A stretch of DNA of 64,000 nucleotides from Austropuccinia psidii (Eukaryota > Basidiomycota > Pucciniomycetes > Pucciniales > Sphaerophragmiaceae). The position numbers and the translations under genes were made by a program. The DNA lies in NCBI GenBank assembly GCA_023105745.1, contig JALGQZ010000003.1, positions 40,253,185 to 40,317,184 of the forward strand, in the 5' to 3' direction. Below the pieces are notes generated by a model. That model did no database searches. It saw only the letters and a program-made list of their open reading frames with translations, and had not been told where the DNA came from. Below are positions 22,684 through 31,440 of the stretch, one piece after another (positions within the stretch are counted from its first letter, which is position 1; each line of letters starts with the position of its first letter).

Positions 22684-23372
22684 TGACTGGATCTAGAATG
22701 AGGGGTGTCCAACAATGGAATAATACCAGTGGCTCCTGGGCAGCCATTGGAGGATCAATTCACCCCCAAGGAAATCCCATTGGAGTGGCCCCAGAGGTTC
22801 CCATTTTGGTCACCAGAAAAGATGGAAAACTTGGAAAATTGAAGAGAAATTTGGTGGTTCAAGATGAAAATGATACTGATGCTGAAGGAAGTGATGAGAT
22901 TGATGGAGAAGAGCTTGAAATGACTACCCCAATCCAGAAAAGAAGAATCCAATCCACCTCACAATCCCCAGTCCAAGCCAGTACCACCAATAATGAAGTG
23001 ATCAGGTCCCCCCAACCACCTCAACTTCCAATAAGATCCCCAACCAGGCCCTCCACACTTGCCTCCACCTCTACCAATATCCAACCACCAGTGGCCAGCA
23101 CTTCTAGAGACCCAATGTCTCCAGAACCTGAATCAATCTTTGAAACCCGTCGCCGCTGGAATATTACTGGCAACTTCACTGATCAAAAAAGGGTGAACAA
23201 GAAGGTGGTCACCTCTCTATTTGCTGAAGTTGATGCTTTAACTGAGGTGTTTGTTGATAAGGCCATGAAGAGTGCTATTCCAGGGGAGCCCACTGCTGCT
23301 TTGGCCAGGGAGGCAGTTGCTTATGAAGATGCCATGGTTGTTAAGTTTAGAGAAGCCTTGAAGAAATTTTGA
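22684..23372 (+). CDS. Antisense gene of element C, exon 2
   Basis: Continues exon 1 in phase and adds 228 residues, for a total of about 367. It begins LTGSRMRGVQQW and has an acidic segment (DENDTDAEGSDEIDGEE) at about 60-80 of the exon. A Pro/Ser/Thr/Gln-rich linker follows, then a predicted helical C-terminus (VVTSLFAEVDALTEVFVDKA ... FREALKKF). The relic exon at 301-1 shows the same start and the same E-V-E-V-V region. A basic/zinc N-terminus, acidic middle and helical C-terminus would suit a transcription regulator with an oligomerisation tail, but this is inference. No stop or frameshift. It ends 702 bp before the convergent pol stop. Confidence 0.78.
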
Positions 23373-24074
23373 TGAGGATTATCTGTAGCTGGTCTTTACC
23401 ATTACTAGTGTTTGCTCTTGATTATTAAATAAATTCACTCCCCAAACAAGATATGGGAGTTATGATTGCTGCTTTTGAAACAAGAAATGAAAAATAAATC
23501 ATACAAGTAAAAGAAAAATGAAATAAAAAATAAAAATGAAAAAGAATTGAGAGAAAAAGAGAGTAAAGAAAGAAATAAAAAATGCCTGAGGGTTGTCCTT
23601 CTTGTGGTGAGTTGCTTGATTTTTGGCCAAAAGATTCTGAAAGATGAAATCAAGCATTTGATGCTCACAGCGTGGCCAAGGTAATGTTTTTACAAGAATT
23701 AGACCCCTCAGGGATGCATACCAGGAGATGGAACTTACTTTCATAACTTCCACTCCCCACCAAGCACCATAAATGAAAATTGAAATATGCCATAAGATGA
23801 ATTTGATAATGAATGTCTTGAAAGATGATTTATGGCATGATTAAAGAAAGAAGAGAAAATAAAAGAAAAGATTGGGCCATATCTTGATGAAAAGGTCCAA
23901 ATCTTGAGGGTATGATGTTGCAAGGCCTTCTGAACCTGTCCAAAGAATTGACAAGTGCTCACAAAGTGGCCAAGGTGATGCTTACAACAAATTTGGGTAG
24001 AATACCCCCTTAAAGGTGCATGCCAGGAGAGGAACTTACTTTCATAAACTCCCATCCCCACCAAGCACCATAAA
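23373..24074. other. Spacer between the convergent antisense gene and pol
   Basis: No supported gene. It includes an A-rich stretch (23500-23580) and a directly repeated segment, 23662-23774 and 23956-24075, about 294 bp apart. Each copy has TGCTCACA..GTGGCCAAGG, GCATNCCAGGAGA and CACCAAGCACCATAAAT; the second copy abuts the pol stop. Both transcripts need 3' ends here, so termination or processing signals may reside in it. Confidence 0.6.
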
Positions 24075-27000
24075 TCAAACTCTTGAGGCATTTGGGCCAG
24101 GCTTGTCTGGATACAAAGTGTGAAAATCCTTGACAAGGTCTGGGGAGTTGGTAAGGTTGGAAGCTGGTTCCCAAGTTGTTCTTTCTGGGTCTTCATTGAA
24201 TCCTTTCCACTCCACTAAATACCATAATGAACCTCTCTTGAGTTTTGAGTCCAGAACCTGAGCCACTTCCCACTCTTCTTGCTCTTCCACTATTACTGGA
24301 GGTGGTGGCAATTGGTGTCGATTTGGGATAGTTGATTGCTTGACTGGTTCTAATAAGGACACATGGAAAACAGGGTGAACTGACTTCCATTGTTGAGGCA
24401 ACTTGAGGTGATATGCATGGCTGCCAATCTTCTTGAGAACTTCAAAGGGTCCCAGCCATCTTTCTGAAAGCTTTTTGGTGGGTCTTGTTGTCTTGATGTT
24501 CTTGGAAGCTAGCCATACTTTGTCCCCAGGTTGGAAATCAGGTGGAATTGCTCTATTTTTATCTGCATACTTCTTAAAACGCTTTATTGCTGACTCTAAT
24601 TCTTCTTTGACAACTTGCTGTACTGATTGGAGTTTTGATGATAACTTTCCAGCAGGTGTATCTTGAGAAATGTGAATTGAATCAAAGCTGGGATTTCTTC
24701 CATAAATAGTGAAAAATGGAGACTGTTTTGTTGATGAATGTTCTGAATTATTATAGGCAAATTCAGCCAGAGGGAGCCAGGTGTGCCAGTCATCTTGATG
24801 GTAACTGACATACATCCGAAGATACTGTTCTAGAATCTGATTTACCCTCTCTGTCTGTCCATCTGTTTCAGGGTGAAAGGCAGTTGAAAGATCTCTTGAT
24901 ATCTTGAGCTGCTGACACAATTGAGTCCAAAATGATGAAACAAATAATGAACCTCTATCACTAACAATACTGATTGGAAGACCATGTTTGGAAAAGACAT
25001 GATTAATGAATATTTGAGCTAAATCCAAAGCAGTGATTGTTGAATAAGTTGGAATAAATATTGCCATTTTTGAAAATCTGTCTACAACTACTAAAATTGA
25101 ATCAAAGTTGCTTGACAAGGGCAATTGGGTGATAAAGTCCATTGATAAGGAATTCCAAGGACCAGATGGAATTTGAAGAGGCTTGAGTAATCCAAACTTC
25201 TTATGGTGGATGTTCTTGTTTCTTGAACATTGCTGACATGAGGACACATAGTCCTTGATGATTTGATTCATGCCAGCCCAATAAAAATCCCTCTTGATGA
25301 GCTTGAGGGTCTTCTCCTGGCCAGGATGGCCAGCCAATGGTGAATCATGACGCCTTTGAAGAATGTCCGATTGAACTTCATGATTGCTTGGAATAACTAC
25401 TCTATCTTTGAACAATAATAATTTTGCTTGAGGTTCAAGAGAATAGTCTGGGACTGATTCTCCTCTTGCTAATTTCTTGAGGATCTCCTTATAGTCTTTG
25501 TCTTGCCATACTTGTCTTTGAATCTGATCAACTAAATCCGAAAACATTTCAAATTTTATGGAAAAGAATCTTGACTCTTGAATTTCATTTTGCTTGAGAA
25601 CTTGATGAAAGTTTTGAGGATTCTTGCTGATGAAATCCACCCCCCTCTCTGGGTACACGTCGTCCCGACGTGACAAGGCATCTGGTAAAGTGGCCAGCCT
25701 GCCTGGGCGGTAAGTGATAACAAAGTGAAATTCAGACAAAAATTCAGCCCAACGGGCTTGACGACGAGTAAGGACTTTAGAGGACATAAAATATTGGAGA
25801 GAACAATGGTCTGTCAAGACCTCAAAGGAATCAGAAAGAGAAAGGAGAAAGGCTCTCCAGCGCTTGAGAGCCCAAACTATGCCAAGGAGTTCCTTGTCGT
25901 GAATTTCATAGTTGAGTTCAGCTGGTAAGAGCTTGCGACTATCAAATGCAATGGGATGCTTTCCTGAGTCATTCACCTGACTCAGTACAGCACCCAAGGC
26001 ATAATCAGAGGCATCAGTCTCTACAATAGTTGGAAGAGAAGGATTAAAGTGAGAGAGGATAGGAGCAGTGGTGAAAGCTTCTTTGAGTATCTGAAACTGA
26101 CTAAGAGCTTCCTCATTGAAGATAAAGGGAGAATCTTTTTTAAGGAGGGAAGTGAGAGCAGAGATTTTTTTGGAATAATTTTTAATGAAACAAAGATTAA
26201 AGTTGGCAAAGCCAAGAAAGGATTGAAGGGCCTTGATGTTCTTGGGCTGAGGCCAATTGAGGATTTGTTGAACCTTTGAAGAATCCATCTTGAGGCCATC
26301 ACTTGAAACAACATAGCCCAAGTATTCCACACTTGAGGCATGAAATACACACTTTGAGGCTTTAGCAAACAAATTATTGTCTCTCAGTCTTTGGAGAACA
26401 GAGGCCACATGTTTAACATGTTCATCCAAAGAGCTAGAGAAGACCATAATATCATCTAAGTACACTACAACAAAAACATCCAAATAATCTGCAAAGATAT
26501 CATTCACAAGATTTTGGAATGAAGCTGGAGCATTGGTTAAGCCAAATGGCATAACCAAATATTCATAACTGCCATATTTGGTTCTAAAAGCAGTTAAGTG
26601 CTCATCCCCCTCTTTGATTCTCAAGAGATTATAAGCACCATGCAGATCTATCTTGGAGAAGATAGTAGCACCGTTGAATACGGTAAGAAGCTGATTCATT
26701 GGAGGAACAGGATACCTGTTCTTCCTAGTGACAGCATTAAGTTTGCGGTAGTCAACACACAAACGAAGACCACCATCCTTTTTCTTAACAAAAAGGACAG
26801 GTGCTCCTGTTGAGGAGGAGCTTGGTCTAATGAAACCTTTCTCTACATTCTCTGAAATGTAGGCCCGCAGTGTTTCTGACTCATTCCTTGATAAAGAGTA
26901 GATAACACCAACTGGAGGTAGAAGACCCTCCAGTTCGATATGATGATCACAGGCACGGTGTGGAGGAAGTTTCTCTGCTTTCACTTTGGAGAATACATCC

Positions 27001-27803
27001 AAATATTTGTGATAAACAGGAGGGACTACCTTCAGCACAGTTTCAATCTCTTCTGGCTCTTCCTCCTCATCCCACTGCTCCTCCAGGGAGGCATGAAAAG
27101 ATAAAGGAGGAAGGTCCATATCCCCTTGAAAGAGATGAAGTGAAGATATAGCAACATCTTCTCCAACATCTTTTATCTCTTTGAAGACTTCATCTCTTAA
27201 TGGAAGTAATGACTGAGAGGGAAAAATGGAGGGGTTATGGACAGAAGGAGGAAAGGAAGGTGTCTTAAGTTCACCAACCAGAGCAACACTGTTGACAGCA
27301 GTGGAAGAGTCATTACTAGTAGAAGAAATAATACCACTAGAATCCTTATGATTAGAATCATAGGTGATCAATCCATTTTTCCAATCAATAATGGGATTGA
27401 AATGGTAAAGAAAATCATAGCCCAATATTAGGTCTTCTCCCTTGGGTGAATCTATGATAAAGAAATCCCATTCAAAGCTTGGGAAGGAAGGTAAATCAAC
27501 AACCCACTTGGTATAATGGGTGATGAACAAGGAAGTGGATTCACTGGAATCCAGAATGAAAAGAGGAATCTTTTCAGGGAGCTCTGACATGGTCAATGAG
27601 TACTTGAGAACAAAATTCTTTGCAATAAAGGAGTTTGTAGCACCAGAATCAATGAGAATACTATAAAAAATATCAGAGATTGAAGAAAAAATAAGAAATT
27701 TTAAAGATTTCTTGACACTAGTATTCAGAGTGCACAATTGTGCTCTTGAAGGAAATAAGTGAGAACCATTGAACACATCATGATTCCCACTCAGGCTTTT
27801 CCC
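24075..27803 (-). CDS. pol: Pol of element C: protease, RT, RNase H, integrase, chromodomain
   Basis: About 1233 residues when numbered from 27776. There is no usable ATG: the frame opens upstream and is entered from gag by a -1 slip at 27803-27797. Protease DSG is at 43-45. RT has YLDD at 439-442 and FGLTNAPASF just before it. RNase H follows (DASDYALGAVL, LTDHCSLQYF). Integrase has the H-H-C-C module (HDSPLAGHPG ... CQQCSRNK) at about 809-855, then MDFITQLPL, SDRGSLFVS and HPETDGQTERVN carrying the D, D and E catalytic residues. The C-terminus is a clear chromodomain (LWYLVEWKGFNEDPERTTWE), which in chromoviruses directs integration to marked chromatin. No internal stops. Convergent with the antisense gene. 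Confidence 0.95.
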   Translation of the reverse strand, partial: GKSLSGNHDVFNGSHLFPSRAQLCTLNTSVKKSLKFLIFSSISDIFYSILIDSGATNSFIAKNFVLKYSLTMSELPEKIPLFILDSSESTSLFITHYTKWVVDLPSFPSFEWDFFIIDSPKGEDLILGYDFLYHFNPIIDWKNGLITYDSNHKDSSGIISSTSNDSSTAVNSVALVGELKTPSFPPSVHNPSIFPSQSLLPLRDEVFKEIKDVGEDVAISSLHLFQGDMDLPPLSFHASLEEQWDEEEEPEEIETVLKVVPPVYHKYLDVFSKVKAEKLPPHRACDHHIELEGLLPPVGVIYSLSRNESETLRAYISENVEKGFIRPSSSSTGAPVLFVKKKDGGLRLCVDYRKLNAVTRKNRYPVPPMNQLLTVFNGATIFSKIDLHGAYNLLRIKEGDEHLTAFRTKYGSYEYLVMPFGLTNAPASFQNLVNDIFADYLDVFVVVYLDDIMVFSSSLDEHVKHVASVLQRLRDNNLFAKASKCVFHASSVEYLGYVVSSDGLKMDSSKVQQILNWPQPKNIKALQSFLGFANFNLCFIKNYSKKISALTSLLKKDSPFIFNEEALSQFQILKEAFTTAPILSHFNPSLPTIVETDASDYALGAVLSQVNDSGKHPIAFDSRKLLPAELNYEIHDKELLGIVWALKRWRAFLLSLSDSFEVLTDHCSLQYFMSSKVLTRRQARWAEFLSEFHFVITYRPGRLATLPDALSRRDDVYPERGVDFISKNPQNFHQVLKQNEIQESRFFSIKFEMFSDLVDQIQRQVWQDKDYKEILKKLARGESVPDYSLEPQAKLLLFKDRVVIPSNHEVQSDILQRRHDSPLAGHPGQEKTLKLIKRDFYWAGMNQIIKDYVSSCQQCSRNKNIHHKKFGLLKPLQIPSGPWNSLSMDFITQLPLSSNFDSILVVVDRFSKMAIFIPTYSTITALDLAQIFINHVFSKHGLPISIVSDRGSLFVSSFWTQLCQQLKISRDLSTAFHPETDGQTERVNQILEQYLRMYVSYHQDDWHTWLPLAEFAYNNSEHSSTKQSPFFTIYGRNPSFDSIHISQDTPAGKLSSKLQSVQQVVKEELESAIKRFKKYADKNRAIPPDFQPGDKVWLASKNIKTTRPTKKLSERWLGPFEVLKKIGSHAYHLKLPQQWKSVHPVFHVSLLEPVKQSTIPNRHQLPPPPVIVEEQEEWEVAQVLDSKLKRGSLWYLVEWKGFNEDPERTTWEPASNLTNSPDLVKDFHTLYPDKPGPNASRV

Positions 27804-29149
27804 TGCTTGCTAGGGAAGCCTTTTGATGACCCTTGCCTATTCTCAGGCCTCTTGAAGCATTTTTCAAATGGGTGCTTTCCACCACAATAATTGCACAAGC
27901 CTTCTTTAATCCTCCTCTCCTTTTCAGAACCAATTAATTTGTTGTCCTTATTGAGGAGAGCAGCATGAGGATTGTCTTTGGACATTTGAAAATTCTTCTC
28001 CTTCTTATTCTTATTGTGATAAGGCTTCTTGGATGATGAACTTTGAGGAGGCTTGGAGAAATTGGATCCAATGATTGGAGGCTTCTTCTCTTGATGACTG
28101 CCCTTTTCCTTTTGCCTCTCATGATATCTTGTGTCTAATTCTAAAGTGACATCCATAAGTTCTTGAAGAGTGTCAAACGTTCCAGGGTGAGAAGCCAATT
28201 GGTCCAACAATCTTGATGCCAAGCCTCTTCTATACACATGAATGTAAGCTCTTTCCCCCCAATCTCCAATTCTTGACATTAAGCTTCTGAAATCTGCTAT
28301 GTACAAGGAAACATGACCACTTTCCTTCATCCTCAAATTGTCCAACTCTTGTTCAGCTTTCCTGACTTCATTGGGGTCACCAAACAGAGTGAATAATTGA
28401 GATTCAAATAATGGCCAATTATTGAGGAGGTAGGAAGGGTCTTCATTGGAAATATTTGAGAGGTAAGGTTCAATCCACTTGCCAGCTCTACCAGTAAGAA
28501 AAGAAGTTGAGTACAAAACCTTCTTCCTGTCAGAGAAGAAGTTTGCTGGATCATTATGGAAAATTAGTTGACAGGATTGGACAAATCCTCTCAACTTATG
28601 AGATTGATTACCATCAAAAGAATCAGGTGCCTTCATGGATGGAGTCTTGAAAGCAGGGGCTTTGGAATTGTCCCTGGGGGAAACTGCTTGAGTGAGTTGT
28701 CCCATGAACTGAGTCATTTGCTCCATCATCTTGAGGAGAATTGGATCAGTTTGAGAGACAGGAGGTTGACTAGAAAGGGCTAGATTAGAATCCTGAGGCA
28801 CCTCTGGAGCATTTGCCAAGGCATCTGCCACTTCAGTCTCCCCAGAATCATCCTCTTCCACAGACTCTTCCCCCTCCTCATCTTCAACTTCCCCTAATCT
28901 TGCTCTTGCACCTTCAGACATGCCAGGGTAGCCACCCAAAAGTCCAGAAAAGGATCTTGATCTTCTAGATTTCATTCCACCTCTTCTTGAGGGTGCTGCT
29001 CCTTCCATTGGTGGTCCTCTGTCCAAATTTGCACTCAGTTGATGAACTGATGGTGTGTGGTCAAGAGGAGCCCTTGCTGTAGGAGTGAGAACAGCTGGAA
29101 TCTTCTTGGATCTAGTATGCTTGGCTGGGGGACTATGCTGAACTGGCAT
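27791..29149 (-). CDS. gag: Gag of element C (452 aa)
   Basis: Forms the particle shell and binds RNA. The start is the ATG at 29149 (MPVQHSPPAK); the frame is open upstream to 29212 only through a TTG. The N-terminus is Ser/Pro/Arg-rich (SRRGGMKSRRSRSFSG), followed by an acidic stretch (about 110-130) and a Ty3-type capsid region from about 170 to 350 (FVQSCQLIFHNDP ... SFLTGRAGKWIEPYL ... LFGDPNEVRKAEQEL). A knuckle with C-x2-C-x4-H-x4-C (CNYCGGKHPFEKC) is at 419-431. It ends SKQGKA-stop. It closely resembles Gag proteins I associate with the Austropuccinia psidii repeat complement. Confidence 0.94.
   Translation of the reverse strand: MPVQHSPPAKHTRSKKIPAVLTPTARAPLDHTPSVHQLSANLDRGPPMEGAAPSRRGGMKSRRSRSFSGLLGGYPGMSEGARARLGEVEDEEGEESVEEDDSGETEVADALANAPEVPQDSNLALSSQPPVSQTDPILLKMMEQMTQFMGQLTQAVSPRDNSKAPAFKTPSMKAPDSFDGNQSHKLRGFVQSCQLIFHNDPANFFSDRKKVLYSTSFLTGRAGKWIEPYLSNISNEDPSYLLNNWPLFESQLFTLFGDPNEVRKAEQELDNLRMKESGHVSLYIADFRSLMSRIGDWGERAYIHVYRRGLASRLLDQLASHPGTFDTLQELMDVTLELDTRYHERQKEKGSHQEKKPPIIGSNFSKPPQSSSSKKPYHNKNKKEKNFQMSKDNPHAALLNKDNKLIGSEKERRIKEGLCNYCGGKHPFEKCFKRPENRQGSSKGFPSKQGKA
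27797..27803 (-). promoter_or_regulatory. -1 frameshift slip site GGGAAAA between gag and pol of element C
   Basis: In the gag frame the heptamer reads G GGA AAA and lies three bases before the gag stop TGA (27793-27791). Slipping back one base continues as GKSLSGNHDV into pol, which has no ATG nearby. Heptamer, phase and position all agree with programmed frameshifting. I did not model a downstream structure. Confidence 0.8.
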
Positions 29150-29931
29150 TATGAAAGAAGAATAAATAAAACTTGATGATACTTTGAATAAAAGAAGGCT
29201 TGACCAAAACAATCAAATGAAAATCTTGATGAACTTGAGAAATCAATCAATAATCTTGAAGTGAATCAATATGAATAAATCTTGAAGAGTGAATATGACA
29301 AAGTCAAATTCTTATGAATAATCAATTTCAATCAATAAGTCAAATCAAGTCAATCAAAATCAAATCAATTAAGTCTTGAGGAATTCAATCAATATCTTCA
29401 AAAGTCAATTCAATTTTCTTGAGGAATCAAATTCAAATCAATCAATTAAATCAAATCTTGAGGATAAATCAGTTATCTTGAGTAGTCAAATCAAGTCAAT
29501 CAAATCAATTCAATCAAAGTCAATTCAAAATCTTGAGGTGAAATCAATGTCTTGAGGAATCAATCAATAAATCAATAATCTTGAGAAATTTCCAAAATCC
29601 AAAATCACTGAATACCCCAAATCAATAAAATCCCTGAATGAATAATCAATTAACCCAAATAATTCCACTCAAATAACCTGATAAACCTGAATTCAGACAA
29701 AAAGAGAAATGAGAATGATAATGATAAAGTGAAATGGTCAGCAGAAATTTTGAAATGAGAAAGAGAATCAATTTTCATTTGAATGAAAAGAATGAGATGA
29801 AAATTGATGAGAGAAAAAAAATCATAAAAATCATAAAAATCATAAAATCATGAAAAGATCATAATTGAAGAATGAGAGGAATGAATAAAATGAATGAAAG
29901 AAAAGAAGCAATTATGAGTTAATTAAAATAA
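29150..29931 (-). other. 5' leader of element C
   Basis: A/T-rich, with many short related words (TCAATCAAAT, CTTGAGG and inverses) at 29220-29600 that form an irregular simple repeat. No ORF. A/T-rich runs (ATCATAAAA)n lie at about 29820-29850. Directly beside the LTR is the self-priming site. Confidence 0.6.
29917..29930 (-). other. Self-priming (Tf1-like) primer-binding site of element C
   Basis: In element sense, TATTTTAATTAACT starts one base after the 5' LTR. No TGG is present, so tRNA priming is unlikely. All 14 bases are complementary to AGTTAATTAAAATA inside the LTR (30303-30290), where the inferred transcript would begin, just after a CCCCTCTTCACCC tract and a G5/C5 hairpin. In Tf1/Sushi elements the RNA 5' end primes reverse transcription in this way. 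Confidence 0.6.
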
Positions 29932-30693
29932 TGTCACAGGGGCTCTTCTAAAATGAAGAGGGCCTGGCACTCAGTGAACAGACTTACTTATGGAGGGCTC
30001 AAAAGGAAATACTCAAAAGATGAGAGTAATGGAGTAAGAGGATAAATTCCTAGTCATAAAATAATAAGTATAAAAGATAAGAGAGACAAAGCAAAAGCAA
30101 TAATAAAGAGCCAACCACAAATAATCCTGAGTCACTGTTTCAACCTGTTCAGAAAAGAGAAAAGGTATTAATAAGGATATGGCCACCAGGACTCTACTGA
30201 ACAGGTGAGGGAAGGCTAAGACTAACTTAGTAAATAATAAAATAATATTCCAAAAGTAAGAATAAAATAATATTAAATAATAAATCAACTATTTTAATTA
30301 ACTGGGGGAAAAACCCCCAGGTGGGTGAAGAGGGGCTGGTATATGTGAGAAATACCAGCATTGGAGTTTGAGTGTTGAGATACTTGTCTGTATGCTGGAA
30401 GAAGTTGGATGTGGGATTGAATCCTGTATTGGTGAATCCAATACAGGTTATACAGTCAATACAGGTATTTGAGCCTGTATTGATTACAGGCCTGTATTTG
30501 GTGAATCCTGTATTTGGGTCTTGCCTGTATGACTGTATTGAGGTTTGAAAGCTGTATTTGGATCTTGCCTGTATGAAAACTGTATTTGGATAATCTTGAA
30601 TGAAACCCCCTTGCTGATTGGGTTTTGAGGGGTATCAATGAAGTAATGATTGTGGAATGTGATTGGTAATGCCCCGCCTCCTTGGCTGTGACA
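29932..30693 (-). repeat. 5' LTR of element C (762 bp)
   Basis: Pairs with 9655-10417, with four visible differences including one deleted T near 30675. U3 is about 30693-30304 and R plus U5 about 30303-29932, if the self-priming start is right. The flanking CTAGA is at 30694-30698. Confidence 0.95.
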
Positions 30694-30697
30694 CTAG

Positions 30698-31440
30698 AAG
30701 TGGAAGTAACTACTTCATCCAATCAAATGGATCTGGACCAGGACATTCCATTCATAAATCAAAAAAGCAACAATGTCAGCCCAGACAAGAGGCTCAAATG
30801 GAGGATGCCAGAGCTTCCACCAGTTCCCAAAGGTTAGCCGGCACCTTTGACACTCTTATTGAGAGTCCAGAAACTGACATAACTGCTATTGCTGTTGTTA
30901 CACCTGAATCACTTTCAACAGGCAACAATAGAGATATACCAGTCCCAGTACAAGAACTGGTTTATGGCAGCAAATCAGCAAGAGTGGGAACTTCTCCCAA
31001 GTCTTTGGATAGGCACCATGAACTCATATCTTCAAGTGAAGAAGCTCATGGGGCCAGAAAAGACAGAGGAACTTCTGAAGGGTTGGACACCCGTTTCTTG
31101 CAAAGGACAAGTCCAACAGATAAAAGCTTGGTTGAAAAACCAAAGCATGTTATCAGAGGACCAGAAGAAGAAGTTGGCCCAAGGAAAGGAAAAAAGCCCA
31201 GTGAAAGCTCCCCAAGCCTCCACAAGCAAAATTCTGCCTCAACAAGTGCCAAACAAGCCCAAGCAAACCCCAAAGATCAACCAGGAGGGCAAGCAAAAGG
31301 CAAAGCCCTAGCTGCAGAACTACAGGATTCCCAAGAAAGAGAAGACAGCCTTGGACAATGTGTTTAAAATGGCAAGAACTCTGACGGAATTCCAAAACAA
31401 GGAAGAGGAAAGATTGAACCAATCTTTTCCAAAGAAGTAG
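30698..31440 (+). pseudogene. ORF1 relic of element B
   Basis: Homologue of ORF1 in element A. Exon entry is at the AG (30696-30697) kept in the C target duplication. The conserved ATG is at 30727 (NQMDLDQD), and a GT donor at 30833 sits at the same codon as A's GC donor. The block IEIYQSQYKNWFMAANQQEW through KGWTP and a Lys-rich region follow, ending NQSFPKK-stop at 31440. The best acceptor (30921) is one base out of phase with the donor, so a small indel is likely. The overlapping gag-pol frame is also open to about 31367, as in A. Confidence 0.7.

Larger units (their letters stand above)
9655..30693 (-). mobile_element. Element C: Ty3/Gypsy chromovirus with an antisense gene, inserted in element B
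   Basis: Bounded by 763- and 762-bp LTRs (TGTCACAG...CTGTGACA) and perfect CTAGA duplications. Without nested element A (10.7 kb) it is about 10.3 kb. In its own sense (right to left): 5' LTR 30693-29932, self-priming site, leader, gag 29149-27791, pol to 24075, a convergent antisense gene, the TGCGCA array, a polypurine tract, and 3' LTR 10417-9655. I see only four LTR-to-LTR differences: three substitutions and one 1-bp indel. Insertion is therefore recent and the element may be active, apart from A lying in the antisense gene's intron. Confidence 0.95.
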
